A program made the translations under genes and the position numbers. Positions 50,995-59,131 of a DNA stretch of 64,000 nt are shown piece by piece. The notes under the pieces were generated by a model that worked only from the letters and a program-made list of their open reading frames with translations, was not told the origin of the DNA and made no database searches. Source of the DNA: Thermophilibacter provencensis (GTDB lineage Bacteria; Actinomycetota; Coriobacteriia; Coriobacteriales; Atopobiaceae); NCBI RefSeq assembly GCF_900128445.1, contig NZ_LT671417.1, forward strand, positions 1,164,769 to 1,228,768. Reading direction: 5' to 3'. Within the stretch, counting starts at the first letter, position 1; each line of letters opens with the position of its first letter.

Positions 50995-51780
50995 CTACTC
51001 GTTCAGCTTGCCCGCCACGAGGATCGGCACGAAGAAGGCCGCGCAGCCGAGAAGCCCGACCGTGGCGTTGGGCAGGACGTCCCCGAGCGCAAGCTCGATC
51101 GCGGGGATCAGCACCGCCGCCGCGGCGGCCGACCAGCGGGCCGCGTGGCAGATGACGGGCCAGTTGCCGTTGTGGACGCGCATGAGGCAGCCGAGGTTCA
51201 TGCGGAAGGGGCCCTGCGTCACGAAGGAGATGCGGTTCTCGTCGTAGTATCCGGGCAGGGTCTCGTGGCAGAAGAACGAGAACCACGCCAGCGCCACGAG
51301 CATGAGGAGGCCTCCGGCGACGGCCGGGTCGGCGAGGCCCGAGAGGAGCTGGTCAAGATTGCGCGAGAAGACCACGCGCGCGGTGAGCAGGCCCCAGACG
51401 GCGACCGTCGCCGCAAAGGCGGCGCACCGCAGCGCCCGCTGCCGCCCGGTGAGCGCCGCGCGCGAGAGGTCGAGCGAGGCGGCGATGAGGCGGTCGGCCT
51501 CGGCGCGCCCCAGGCGCTCCTCGTGCGGGGCCTCCTCGCAGGCCATGAGCTCGGAGATGGAGAGGCCGAGGGCCCCGGCGAGCGGCACGAGCAGCGGAAC
51601 GCTCGGCAGGCTGAGGCCGCGCTCCCACTTGCTCACGGTCTTGTCGCTCACGTAGAGGCGCTCGGCGAGCTGTCGCTGCGTGAGGCCGCGCTCGGCGCGG
51701 ACGCGGGCGACAAACGCGCCGAGGGTGGCGGCGTCGAGCTGCGGGGCCTTTGGCTCGCGCGGTTCCGGGCTGTCTGTCAT
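50995..51780 (-). CDS. XRE regulator fused to a membrane domain
   Basis: 261 residues. HTH (about 22-75) with LTQRQLAERLYVSDKTVSKWERG, then a linker and at least four hydrophobic segments (about 118-135, 148-165, 207-225, 235-255). Such one-component membrane regulators sense envelope conditions. Convergent with the GNAT gene. Confidence 0.85.
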   Translation of the reverse strand: MTDSPEPREPKAPQLDAATLGAFVARVRAERGLTQRQLAERLYVSDKTVSKWERGLSLPSVPLLVPLAGALGLSISELMACEEAPHEERLGRAEADRLIAASLDLSRAALTGRQRALRCAAFAATVAVWGLLTARVVFSRNLDQLLSGLADPAVAGGLLMLVALAWFSFFCHETLPGYYDENRISFVTQGPFRMNLGCLMRVHNGNWPVICHAARWSAAAAAVLIPAIELALGDVLPNATVGLLGCAAFFVPILVAGKLNE

Positions 51781-51890
51781 GTGGTCTCCTTCCAGGGTCG
51801 GAACATGGCCACGATGCTGGCCCGAGGCTCGCGACGCGTCAATCGACCGTTGGGCGAGTTGGCGTCTACCTGCGAAAACGCATGCGGCAG

Positions 51891-52241
51891 CTACGAGCGC
51901 AGGATCTTCTCCATGGCGCGCCCGCGGGCGAGCTCGTCGACGAGCTTGTCAAGGTAGCGGGCGTTCTGCTCCACGGGGTTGGCGATGGCGGCAACGTCCA
52001 CGCCGCAGACCTTGCCGGTGATGAGCGCCCTGTTGGGGTTGAGCGCCGGCGCCTCCGAGAAGAACGTCTCGTAGTCCACGCCCGCGGCAATCTGGCGCTC
52101 CAGGCCGTCGGCGTCGTAGCCGGTGAGCCAGCAGGTCACCTCGTCGACCTCCTCGCGCGTGCGGCCCTTGCGCTCGGCCTTCTGGACGAGCAGCGGGTAG
52201 ACCTTGGCGAGCGACATCTTCGCAATGGGCGTGCGCGGCAT
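51891..52241 (-). CDS. DUF2200-family protein
   Basis: 116 residues. MSLAKVYPLLVQKAERKGR, VDEVTCWLTGYD and NPNRALITGKVCGV are the DUF2200 pattern. Function unknown; the family resembles small YdhG/MmcQ-like folds. Start at 52241 chosen because upstream in-frame sequence is unlike the family. The 110 bp between it and the XRE gene hold nothing clear. Confidence 0.8.
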   Translation of the reverse strand: MPRTPIAKMSLAKVYPLLVQKAERKGRTREEVDEVTCWLTGYDADGLERQIAAGVDYETFFSEAPALNPNRALITGKVCGVDVAAIANPVEQNARYLDKLVDELARGRAMEKILRS

Positions 52242-52384
52242 GGGGGACTCCTTCGCGTGGCGTGGGAGTGGGCGTGGGACCAGTGTAGCGTGCGGGCGTT
52301 GCCGCGGGGGCGGGCGGGGCCTGGAGGAGGCGCATAATTGGCTGCGCGCGGGACTGTGCATCGTCGACAGAGAGAGGTACCCCC

Positions 52385-53305
52385 ATGCCCCAGCACGTCA
52401 CCGTCGTTGACTACGACCCGTCCTGGCCGCAGCGCTTTTGGGAGGAGCGCGACCGGCTTTGCGGCGCGCTTGGCGAGGCGGCGCTCGCGATCTGGCACAT
52501 CGGGAGCACGTCGGTGCCGGGCCTTGCCGCCAAGCCGGTCGTGGACGTGCTCGTGGCGGCGCGCAGCCTCGAGGAGGTCGACGCCGTGGAGCCGCGCATG
52601 CGCGAGCTGGGCTACGAGTGCCTCGGCGAGTTCGGCATCCCGGGGCGGCGCTACTTTCGCAAGGGCGGCGACGAGCGCACGCACCAGGTCCACGTCTTTG
52701 ACGCGGGCGACCGAGAGAATATCGCCCGTCACCTTGCGCTCTGCGACTACCTGCGCTCCCACGAGGACGCGCGTGACGAGTACGCTGCCCTCAAGCGCTC
52801 CCTCGCGCGACGCTTTCCGTACGACATCGAGGGATACTGCGACGGCAAGGACCGCTTCGTGCGCGCGCTGGAGGCTCGGGCGCTCGCGTGTTACGACGAC
52901 TCCTGGGACCGCCTCTACCTTGCTGCCCGGCGCGTGCAGCGCCCCCGCGAGATCTCCCCGCTCGTGGAGGCGGGCTCCGTCGCGGCGGCGCTGCTCACGG
53001 AGGCCGGCAACGTCTACGTGGGCGTCTGCATCGACACGGCGTGCTCGCTCGGGATGTGCGCGGAGCGCTCGGCGATCGCGGCCATGGTCACGGCGGGGGA
53101 GTCGCGGATACGAAGAATCGTCGCCGTCATGCCGGGCGGAGGTGCCGGGACGCCATGCGGGGCGTGCCGAGAGCTCATGATGCAGCTCGACCCCGCGGCT
53201 CGGGAGGTCGAGGTGCTTCTCGACTACGAGTCCCGGCGCGTGGCCCGGCTCGGCGAGCTGGTGCCGGGGTGGTGGGCGGACGCGCGCATGGCGCCGGAGG
53301 CCTAG
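52385..53305 (+). CDS. GrpB/UPF0157 domain fused to a cytidine-deaminase-like domain
   Basis: 306 residues. Residues 1-170 are a GrpB-family nucleotidyltransferase-like domain (VVDYDPSWPQRF, IWHIGSTSVPGLAAKPVVDVLV, YFRKGG, HQVHVF). Residues about 190-300 are a cytidine-deaminase fold with zinc ligands and catalytic residue in CAE (225-227) and PCGAC (257-261). The CAE form, not HAE, is typical of CDA/blasticidin-S-deaminase-like enzymes. One continuous frame supports a genuine fusion. Substrate unknown. Confidence 0.88.
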   Translation: MPQHVTVVDYDPSWPQRFWEERDRLCGALGEAALAIWHIGSTSVPGLAAKPVVDVLVAARSLEEVDAVEPRMRELGYECLGEFGIPGRRYFRKGGDERTHQVHVFDAGDRENIARHLALCDYLRSHEDARDEYAALKRSLARRFPYDIEGYCDGKDRFVRALEARALACYDDSWDRLYLAARRVQRPREISPLVEAGSVAAALLTEAGNVYVGVCIDTACSLGMCAERSAIAAMVTAGESRIRRIVAVMPGGGAGTPCGACRELMMQLDPAAREVEVLLDYESRRVARLGELVPGWWADARMAPEA

Positions 53306-53838
53306 CGCCCCCGCCGCGCGACGCCCGCGACGAGCTCCGCCACCTCTCGTGGCGTGCGCCCGGTGGTGTCCACGAGCTCGGAGCCGAGCTCCCGGTAGAG
53401 CGGCAGGTAGGCGAGGGCGCGCTCCACGGCGCCCGCGTCGCGCAGCCCGGCGGTCACGTCCCTCTCGACGCGTGCGCGCAGCGCCCCCTCGCCCGCCACG
53501 AGCGACGTCCAGCGCACCCGCGCACCGCACTCGGCGAGCGGAAGGCGCCCGAGGATCGTCTCGACGATCGCGCGCTCGTGCATCACCCAGCACAGGATCA
53601 CGTTCTCGTAGGCGCTGCAGCGCAGGAAGTTGCCGAGCGCGTGACAGATGTTGTCGAGCACCACCGCCTTGGTCTCGGGCGTCACCTGAAAGGGGTCCGC
53701 CTGCCAGCACCAGTCCCCGTCGAGAAGGACCGAGCGCGGCAGCATGCGGTTGAGCTCGCGGCAGGCCGTCGACTTGCCGACGCCCATCGGCCCGCCGACG
53801 AGGTAGAGGGTCTTGCGCGCGGCGATGAGGTGGCTCAT
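53302..53838 (-). CDS. P-loop kinase-like ATPase
   Basis: 178 residues. Walker A in YLVGGPMGVGKSTACRELN, then DGDWCWQADPFQVTPETK as a lid/acceptor region. It resembles AAA_33/chloramphenicol-phosphotransferase-like small-molecule kinases. The 3' end overlaps the GrpB-deaminase gene by 4 bp on the opposite strand. Upstream neighbour is an XRE regulator on the same strand, 12 bp away, so probably one operon. Substrate unknown. Confidence 0.78.
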   Translation of the reverse strand: MSHLIAARKTLYLVGGPMGVGKSTACRELNRMLPRSVLLDGDWCWQADPFQVTPETKAVVLDNICHALGNFLRCSAYENVILCWVMHERAIVETILGRLPLAECGARVRWTSLVAGEGALRARVERDVTAGLRDAGAVERALAYLPLYRELGSELVDTTGRTPREVAELVAGVARRGR

Positions 53839-53850
53839 CTTCCGCCCGCC

Positions 53851-54300
53851 CTACGCGTCGCGCCAGCGCTCGAGGGTGGGCAGCACCGCGCCCAGAAGCG
53901 ACGCGCTCTCGTCCACGGTCCAGCCCATCGCCTCGGCCATGCGCGGCGCGCAGTCCTCGATCATCTCGTCCATCGTGGTCTCGTAGGTGTAGGCGCCGCC
54001 GTCGTAGCACCAGCGGCAGAAGTCGGGGTTCTCGGCGCCGTCCGCGTCGTGGCCGAGCTGGTCGGGGCCGGTGAACATCATGCCGCAGCTCTGGCAGTAG
54101 CGCTCGGGCATCTCCAGCAGCTCGGTCACGGGGACGCCCAGCTCGCGCGCGATGAGCTTGGTCATGTCGACCCCGGGCGTGGTCTCACCGCGCTCCCAGC
54201 GACTCACCGCCTGGCGGGTGATGTAGAGCCTGCGCGCCAGCTCCTCCTGGGTGAGCCCGCGCTCGCGGCGCAGGCGGGGCAGCACGTCCTTGATGGCCAT
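53851..54300 (-). CDS. XRE regulator with C-terminal zinc ribbon
   Basis: 149 residues. HTH_3 at about 7-60 (LTQEELARRLYITRQAVSRWERG), then a zinc-ribbon-2 domain with CQSCGMMF and FCRWCYDGG, and a helical tail. GGGAGGCCCC precedes the ATG. The gene leads the presumed operon with the P-loop kinase. The metal site suggests sensing of zinc or redox state; inference. Confidence 0.85.
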   Translation of the reverse strand: MAIKDVLPRLRRERGLTQEELARRLYITRQAVSRWERGETTPGVDMTKLIARELGVPVTELLEMPERYCQSCGMMFTGPDQLGHDADGAENPDFCRWCYDGGAYTYETTMDEMIEDCAPRMAEAMGWTVDESASLLGAVLPTLERWRDA

Positions 54301-54493
54301 GGGGCCTCCCTTCGGCTTGGTTGCTGGCACCAGTATCGCCGCACGAAGGCCCCGGTCCAAGCAACGCTCTGTTGCGCGGCGCTCGGATTTGCCTAGCCCG
54401 ATTTGCCTAGTCCGACTCCTCGCACGGAACGGGGCGCCGAAGCGTGCGAAAGGATCGGGCCAAGGCGCCCCGGGCCAAGCGCCCGCGCCAGCC

Positions 54494-55066
54494 CTACTCG
54501 AGCCCCGCGTCTCCCTCGGCTCCCGCGTGGAAGCGCACCCGGTACGAGAGCTTGATGGCGAGCAGCGCCAGCGAGAGAAACACCAGCGTCGCGGCCACGG
54601 CCGCCATCGCCTCGAAGCTCACGAGCGCACCGGCGAAGATCGCCACCACGGCGAGCGCGGGGATGGCCCGCACGAACGTCCGCGCCACCTCGCGCTCCAT
54701 GTGGGCCGTGAGCTCGTCGTTCTCGCGCGCGTAGTAGCGGCGGAGCTCCCGCTCGTCTGCGAGCGCGCGCCTGAGCGCCGCGACTTGGCGGACGCTGACG
54801 ACGCCCGCGACGCAGAAGAGGCCCATGAGGGCGCCGCTCAGAAAGCTGGACGAGAGCGTGCTGCCGCGCAGGGCGGGCAGGCTCTCGGTCACCGCGAGGA
54901 CGCTCAGGGCGACGATCGAGGCGCAGATGACGGCCGCCGAGGCGCTCTCGCGGGCCAAGCGGCGCCGCGCGTCGGCGCGCAGCGCGTCGAGGGAGCGTCC
55001 GGGCGCGGGGTCCTTCTCGCCGGGGAAGAGGTCGAGGCCGCGGCGCAGGGTGTCAAGCTTGCTCAT
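54494..55066 (-). CDS. Four-helix membrane protein of unknown function
   Basis: 190 residues with hydrophobic segments at about 43-62, 72-90, 130-150 and 152-172 and a charged middle (LRRALADERELRRYYARENDEL). It is encoded just after a small XRE repressor; this pair is common in Firmicutes and Actinobacteria, often involved in envelope or competence control. The GTG at 55075 would overlap the regulator stop; ATG 55066 is listed. Confidence 0.7.
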   Translation of the reverse strand: MSKLDTLRRGLDLFPGEKDPAPGRSLDALRADARRRLARESASAAVICASIVALSVLAVTESLPALRGSTLSSSFLSGALMGLFCVAGVVSVRQVAALRRALADERELRRYYARENDELTAHMEREVARTFVRAIPALAVVAIFAGALVSFEAMAAVAATLVFLSLALLAIKLSYRVRFHAGAEGDAGLE

Positions 55067-55071
55067 GCTGA

Positions 55072-55281
55072 TCACAACTCCTCGTCTATCTCGGAAAAGT
55101 CGAAGACCTCCTCGATGGTGAGCCCAAAGTACCGGGCTATCTTGTGGGCGAGCGGCAGCGATGCCGTGTACCTGCCCACCTCGATGGAGGTGATGGTCTG
55201 ACGCGTGGTGCCCACGGCGTCGGCAAGCTCGGCCTGGGAGAGCCTCCGCTCCCGACGCAGCTCTCTGATCCTCGTTCGCAC
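55072..55281 (-). CDS. Small XRE-family repressor
   Basis: 69 residues, essentially one Cro/C1-type HTH (ELRRERRLSQAELADAVGTTRQTITSIE). GTG 55281 is favoured by GGGAGG 8 nt upstream; the longer frame runs through the operator region. It probably represses its own operon with the membrane protein. The GCTTTGCA repeats upstream are candidate sites. Confidence 0.82.
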   Translation of the reverse strand: MRTRIRELRRERRLSQAELADAVGTTRQTITSIEVGRYTASLPLAHKIARYFGLTIEEVFDFSEIDEEL

Positions 55282-55323
55282 GGCATCGCCTCCCGGGGTC
55301 GTGGATGTGAAGATGACAAGCGC

Positions 55324-55380
55324 GCTTTGCAAATCAAGCATAGTATGCTTTGCACAAAATGACAAGTATGCTTTGCATAC
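55324..55380. promoter_or_regulatory. Three GCTTTGCA repeats with exact 23-bp period
   Basis: GCTTTGCA starts at 55324, 55347 and 55370. Two copies are parts of palindromes: AAGCATA-G-TATGCTT (55336-55350) and GTATGC-TTT-GCATAC (55366-55380). The array lies in the AT-richer gap between the divergent XRE and GyrI-like genes. Spacing near two helical turns implies cooperative binding on one face of the helix, probably by the XRE protein. Confidence 0.7.
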
Positions 55381-55477
55381 GCCGGCGAACGGTGACAAAA
55401 GCGACGCGGGCGAGAAGGACCTGCAACCCGGGGAGCTGCGCTACCATGGGGGACGACGCCCGGAAGGGGGAGGTCCC

Positions 55478-55981
55478 ATGGAGTACCGGATTCAGGAGAT
55501 GCCGGCGTTCAGGTTCGCCGGCGTGGCGGCGCGGGTGCCCATGCAGTTCGAGGGCGAGAACCCGGCGATCGCGCGGCTGGCGGGGAGCATCACGGAGGAG
55601 CAGCGCGCCGAGATGCATCGCCTCATGGACCTTGACCCGCGCGAGGTGGTGAACGTCTCGTGGGACTCCGACACTGACTTCCAGCGCGAGGAGGGCGAGC
55701 TCACGCACCTGATCGGCGTGCTCACCACGCGTCCCGCGGCCGAGGTCGGCGCGGGGCTCGCGACGCTCGAGGCGGCGGCTGGCACGTGGGCAGTCTTCCC
55801 GAGCGACGGCCCCTTCCCCGAGGCCATGCAGCAGGCGACGGCGGACATCTACGGCACGTGGCTCGCGACGGCACCTTACGAGCTCGACGGCTTCAGGATG
55901 TTCTCGTTCAGCCGCATCCGCGACGACGGCACGGCATACAGCGAGGTCTGGGTGCCCGTCAGACCCCGCTCCGGTCAGTAG
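55478..55981 (+). CDS. GyrI-like / AraC effector-binding-domain protein
   Basis: 167 residues, a single SOUL/GyrI-like domain: MEYRIQEMPAFRFAGVAARV at the start, PREVVNVSWDSDTDF, and AAAGTWAVFPSDGPFPEAM with YELDGFRMFSF later. Stand-alone GyrI-like proteins bind hydrophobic small molecules, some hydrolyse toxins. Divergent from the XRE operon; the shared array may regulate it. Confidence 0.85.
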   Translation: MEYRIQEMPAFRFAGVAARVPMQFEGENPAIARLAGSITEEQRAEMHRLMDLDPREVVNVSWDSDTDFQREEGELTHLIGVLTTRPAAEVGAGLATLEAAAGTWAVFPSDGPFPEAMQQATADIYGTWLATAPYELDGFRMFSFSRIRDDGTAYSEVWVPVRPRSGQ

Positions 55982-56037
55982 GCGAGGGGCGTAGAGCCCG
56001 TGGGCTAAACTACGGCTATCAGTGTCGGGAGGTGTCT

Positions 56038-56565
56038 ATGGTCTCCTATCAGATGGACCTGAACGACGAGCGGCGAGCCGTGGCGATCGAAGTTGCGCTG
56101 GCGAGCCCCGGCAACGTGCGCCGGCGTCGCATCGGCGGGCCCGTCCTCGTCGTCCTGGGGGCGCTGCTCGTCGCGATCGGGGCGCTGCTGCTCGGCTCGG
56201 GGTCGGACGTCCTCGGCGTCGCCTACCTCGTCCTCGGGGCCGCGGCGATCGTGCTCGGCGCGCGGGCGCGGGCGTTTCAGCGCTTCGTGCTCAGGCGCGC
56301 GGAGACGCTCGTCGACGAGGCCTTCCGCTCGGGGGAGGTTCGCTACTCCTTCGACGAGGACGGCGTGACCGTCGACTCGCAGGTCGGTCACGGCGTGAGC
56401 TACTGGCCCTCCTTCACGGAGTGGGGGACCATGGGGGACTACCTCTACCTCAGACGCGGGGACAACAAGCTGGTGCTCGTGGACGGCGGCGAGCTCGCCC
56501 CGGAGGAGCTCGAGGAGGTCAGGACGCTCGTTGAGCGCCACGTCGGGAGTCGCCGGGACGCCTGA
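56038..56565 (+). CDS. YcxB-like membrane protein
   Basis: 175 residues: two helices (about 34-53 and 57-74) and a C-terminal YcxB-like domain (YSFDEDGVTVDSQVGHGVSYW, then YLYLRRGDNKLVLVD). Shine-Dalgarno GGGAGG. Lies 56 bp after the GyrI-like gene. Function unknown. Confidence 0.8.
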   Translation: MVSYQMDLNDERRAVAIEVALASPGNVRRRRIGGPVLVVLGALLVAIGALLLGSGSDVLGVAYLVLGAAAIVLGARARAFQRFVLRRAETLVDEAFRSGEVRYSFDEDGVTVDSQVGHGVSYWPSFTEWGTMGDYLYLRRGDNKLVLVDGGELAPEELEEVRTLVERHVGSRRDA

Positions 56566-56676
56566 GGGCAACCCTTTGCGCGCTCGCCGGCAACGGTCCT
56601 TGCAGGGGGGTCGCGGGACTATAATCCTTCCACCATATTCGGCCATGGGCGCGCCCTGGAGCGAGGCGCTGTGGTT

Positions 56677-56686
56677 GGGGGGGGGG
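56677..56686 (+). repeat. Ten-G homopolymer in the ribosome-binding region
   Basis: Ten consecutive G residues end 5 nt before the ATG at 56692, so the tract itself serves as Shine-Dalgarno. Length change by slippage would alter spacing and could modulate translation. Confidence 0.6.
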
Positions 56687-56691
56687 TTGTC

Positions 56692-57381
56692 ATGGAGGGC
56701 TTCATCGGCATCGCCGTCGCGGGGATCACGGCCCTTCTCGGTGCGTACATGATCGTGACGGGGGACTGTCGCCTTCTGCATGGCTACCACTACGCCACCA
56801 CCCCCGAGTCGGAGCGGCCCCGCCTTGCGCGAGAGACGGGGGCCTGGATGGTGGTCCTGGCCGTGGCCATCGCGCTCATGATTCCGAGCGCCCTGCCGGA
56901 CTGGGCAACGGTCGTTGGTGTGGTTCTGCTCGTGGTGGGGATTGCGGGGACGCTGGTGACCATCGCCCGACACAACGGCGGTCTTGTCACCTCGGCCTCT
57001 GGGTCGGGCCTGGTCGGCCTGGGACCGCGCGCCTCGATGGCGGTCTGCGTTGCGGTGGGCGCGCTGCTCTCGCTCATGGGCGTCATACCGGGCGCGCATA
57101 TGATCGTGACCGGGGACGTGAGCCTGCTGCACGGCTACCACTACGCCAACGTGGCGCTGGCGGATGTTCCGGCGCTCGCGACCGGCGAGGGCCTGGCCAT
57201 GGTGGGCCTTGGGGCGTCGGCTCTGATCTTCATGATCGGGATAGGTGGGCGGAGTGCGCTCCGACCTGCCTCGCGCTGGGCCAAGGTGCTCATGGTCGCG
57301 GGCGGCGCGCTCTTTGCCGCGAGCATCGTGGCCATGCTGCTGCTCATCGTCCACTTCAACGGCTCGCTCATGGGAGCATAG
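56692..57381 (+). CDS. Membrane protein with duplicated TGDxxLLHGYHYA module
   Basis: 229 residues with six hydrophobic segments. Two halves repeat the same pattern: helix, then MIVTGDCRLLHGYHYA (about 19-34) and MIVTGDVSLLHGYHYA (about 137-152), then two helices. Each half resembles the small DUF3784-like envelope proteins; here two are fused in tandem. Function unknown. It follows the G tract. Confidence 0.7.
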   Translation: MEGFIGIAVAGITALLGAYMIVTGDCRLLHGYHYATTPESERPRLARETGAWMVVLAVAIALMIPSALPDWATVVGVVLLVVGIAGTLVTIARHNGGLVTSASGSGLVGLGPRASMAVCVAVGALLSLMGVIPGAHMIVTGDVSLLHGYHYANVALADVPALATGEGLAMVGLGASALIFMIGIGGRSALRPASRWAKVLMVAGGALFAASIVAMLLLIVHFNGSLMGA

Positions 57382-57484
57382 CGCGACGTGACCGCCCGCG
57401 GGAGCCTTGCGGGTGGGCGGTCCCGTCGCCCACGCCGCCCGGGCTCCCTGTGACGGCGATGCGCCTCACGTCCCTCGGCGCCCG

Positions 57485-58453
57485 CTACCTCAGCACGGAC
57501 GCCGCGATGTAGGCGGCGTAGAGCACCACGAAGATCACGCCGTTCACGCGGCTCATCTCGTGGCGCCTGCCCACGTAGCAGAAGCCCACGAGCGCAAGCG
57601 AGAACGCCGCCACGAGCGCGAGGTCCAGGTTGTATGCCGCGTCATAGGGGATGGACGAGAAGAGAGCGGGCCCGCCCATCACGAGCAGCAGGTTGGCGAT
57701 GTTGGAGCCGGTGACGTTGCCCACGGCGATGTCGGAGTTGCCGCGCAGCGCGGCCACGACGCTCGTCACGAGCTCGGGCAGGCAGGTTCCGAGCGCCACC
57801 ACGGTGATGCCGATGACGCGCTCGGAGATGCCGGCAGCGCTGGCGACGAGCGTGGCGTTGTCAACCACGAGGTCGGCGCCCACCTTGAGCATGACGGCGC
57901 CCACGACGACGAGCCACACCGCCCAGGCGACGCTCGGCTTCTTCGCGGGGGCCCCTGCCCCGGCGCCCTCCCGCGAGCCCGCGTCCTTCTCGTCCGCGCC
58001 CTCCTTCAGGCCCATCTGCGTGGTCCGCACGAGAAACGCCGCGAAGGCCAGGAGCAGCACGACTCCCTCGAACCGCGTGACCTCGCCTCCGGTGTTGGCG
58101 AGCAGCGCGAGCAGCGCGCAGGCCGCCACGCTCACCGGGATCTCGAAGCGAATGGTGCCGCGCGAGAGCGCGACGGGGGCGATGACGGCGGAGAGGCCGA
58201 GGATGAGCAGCAGGTTGGCGAGGCAGCTGCCCACAACGTTGCCGAAGGCCATGTCGGCGTGGCCCGCGGCGGCCGAGGTGATGCTCACGACGAGCTCGGG
58301 CAGGGAGGTTCCGATGGCGACGACGGTGAGCCCCGCCACGCGCTCGGGCATGCCGAAGCGCGCGGCGAGCCGGCACGCGCCGTCCACGAGGAGGTTGGCG
58401 CCGCCCACGAGCAGGCCAAAGCCGACGACAATTGCGAGAAGGCTCAGAAGCAC
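57485..58453 (-). CDS. CaCA-family Na+/Ca2+ (or H+/Ca2+) antiporter
   Basis: 322 residues of the YrbG type, in two homologous halves of five helices. Alpha-repeats: GTSLPELVVSITSA with FGNVVGSCLAN, and GTCLPELVTSVVAA with VGNVTGSNIAN. The first repeat has Cys where GSNIAN normally has Asn, a change in an ion-coordinating region. The loop between halves is hydrophilic. GTG 58453 is chosen because AAAGGA is 6 nt upstream. Confidence 0.9.
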   Translation of the reverse strand: MLLSLLAIVVGFGLLVGGANLLVDGACRLAARFGMPERVAGLTVVAIGTSLPELVVSITSAAAGHADMAFGNVVGSCLANLLLILGLSAVIAPVALSRGTIRFEIPVSVAACALLALLANTGGEVTRFEGVVLLLAFAAFLVRTTQMGLKEGADEKDAGSREGAGAGAPAKKPSVAWAVWLVVVGAVMLKVGADLVVDNATLVASAAGISERVIGITVVALGTCLPELVTSVVAALRGNSDIAVGNVTGSNIANLLLVMGGPALFSSIPYDAAYNLDLALVAAFSLALVGFCYVGRRHEMSRVNGVIFVVLYAAYIAASVLR

Positions 58454-58643
58454 GACGATCCTTTCGGGTCCGGGGATACCACATCTAGTATTCCTGAGGG
58501 AAAACCGCCCAAGATGCGGTCGCCCTCCGACTCCCAAGCGAATCCACAGATGCGCGTCTACGCGCGCTCACCCGGCGGGCACCGCCAGGCTGCGCCACCT
58601 CCACGCGCGCAGCGTGCTACACTGCCCTGTGGCCTACCGGGCC

Positions 58644-58683
58644 CCTGACGAGGGCAGCCGTACCAGGAACGCAAAGACGGCGC
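58644..58683 (+). ncRNA. Guanidine-III riboswitch
   Basis: The 40-nt sequence has the ykkC-III layout: P1 from CCTG (58644-58647) and CAGG (about 58664-58667), a conserved ACGAGG after the first strand, P2 from GCCGT (58657-58661) and ACGGC (58677-58681), and the conserved GACGGCGC 3' end. It lies 20 nt before the start of a Gdx-type exporter, which is what this riboswitch class controls. Guanidinium should stabilise the pseudoknot and free GAAGGAGG for translation. A TGCTACACT extended -10 lies at 58615-58623. Confidence 0.88.
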
Positions 58684-58703
58684 ATCTACCGAAGGAGGCT
58701 TTC

Positions 58704-59027
58704 ATGGACTGGGTCGTGCTCGTGTGCTCCGGGATGCTTGAGGCTGTGTGGGCGCTGGCGCTCGACCGCGCGGAGGGCTTCACCAGGCTCCTGCCGTCGG
58801 TCGTCTTCGTGGCGGCGCTCGTGGCGAGCATGCTCGGCCTCAGCCATGCCGTGCGCACCATCCCCATCGGGACCGCGTACGCCGTCTGGGTTGGGATCGG
58901 GGCGGCGGTCACGGTGGGCTACGGCATCGCCACCGGGGCGGAGCCCTTCTCGTGGGCCAAGGTCCTGCTGCTCGCGGGGCTCGTCGGCTGCGTGGTGGGG
59001 CTCAAGCTCGTAGGCGAGTCCCACTAG
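58704..59027 (+). CDS. gdx: Guanidinium exporter, SMR family (Gdx/SugE type)
   Basis: A 107-residue four-helix small multidrug resistance protein. Glu13, the proton/substrate site, lies in CSGMLEAVWALAL; TAYAVWVGIGAAVTVGYG is the helix 3 region of Gdx proteins. Dual-topology or antiparallel dimers exchange guanidinium for protons. The riboswitch upstream supports the Gdx over the broad-drug EmrE assignment. Confidence 0.93.
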   Translation: MDWVVLVCSGMLEAVWALALDRAEGFTRLLPSVVFVAALVASMLGLSHAVRTIPIGTAYAVWVGIGAAVTVGYGIATGAEPFSWAKVLLLAGLVGCVVGLKLVGESH

Positions 59028-59064
59028 CTCGGGCAGAGGCCCGAAGACCCTTCTCGCGCTAAAC

Positions 59065-59112
59065 TGTGACAGGGGGACGGAGGTGTGACAAACCCTCCGT
59101 CCCCCTGTCACA
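59065..59112. repeat. Palindromic repeat after gdx
   Basis: The 19-bp arms (59065-59083 and 59094-59112) are perfect complements, containing TGTGACAGGGGGACGGAGG and a 10-nt loop. Another member of the GGGACAG/GGGACGG-type palindromes; may end the gdx transcript. Confidence 0.75.
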
Positions 59113-59131
59113 ACGGGGGCGGGAGGCGCAC

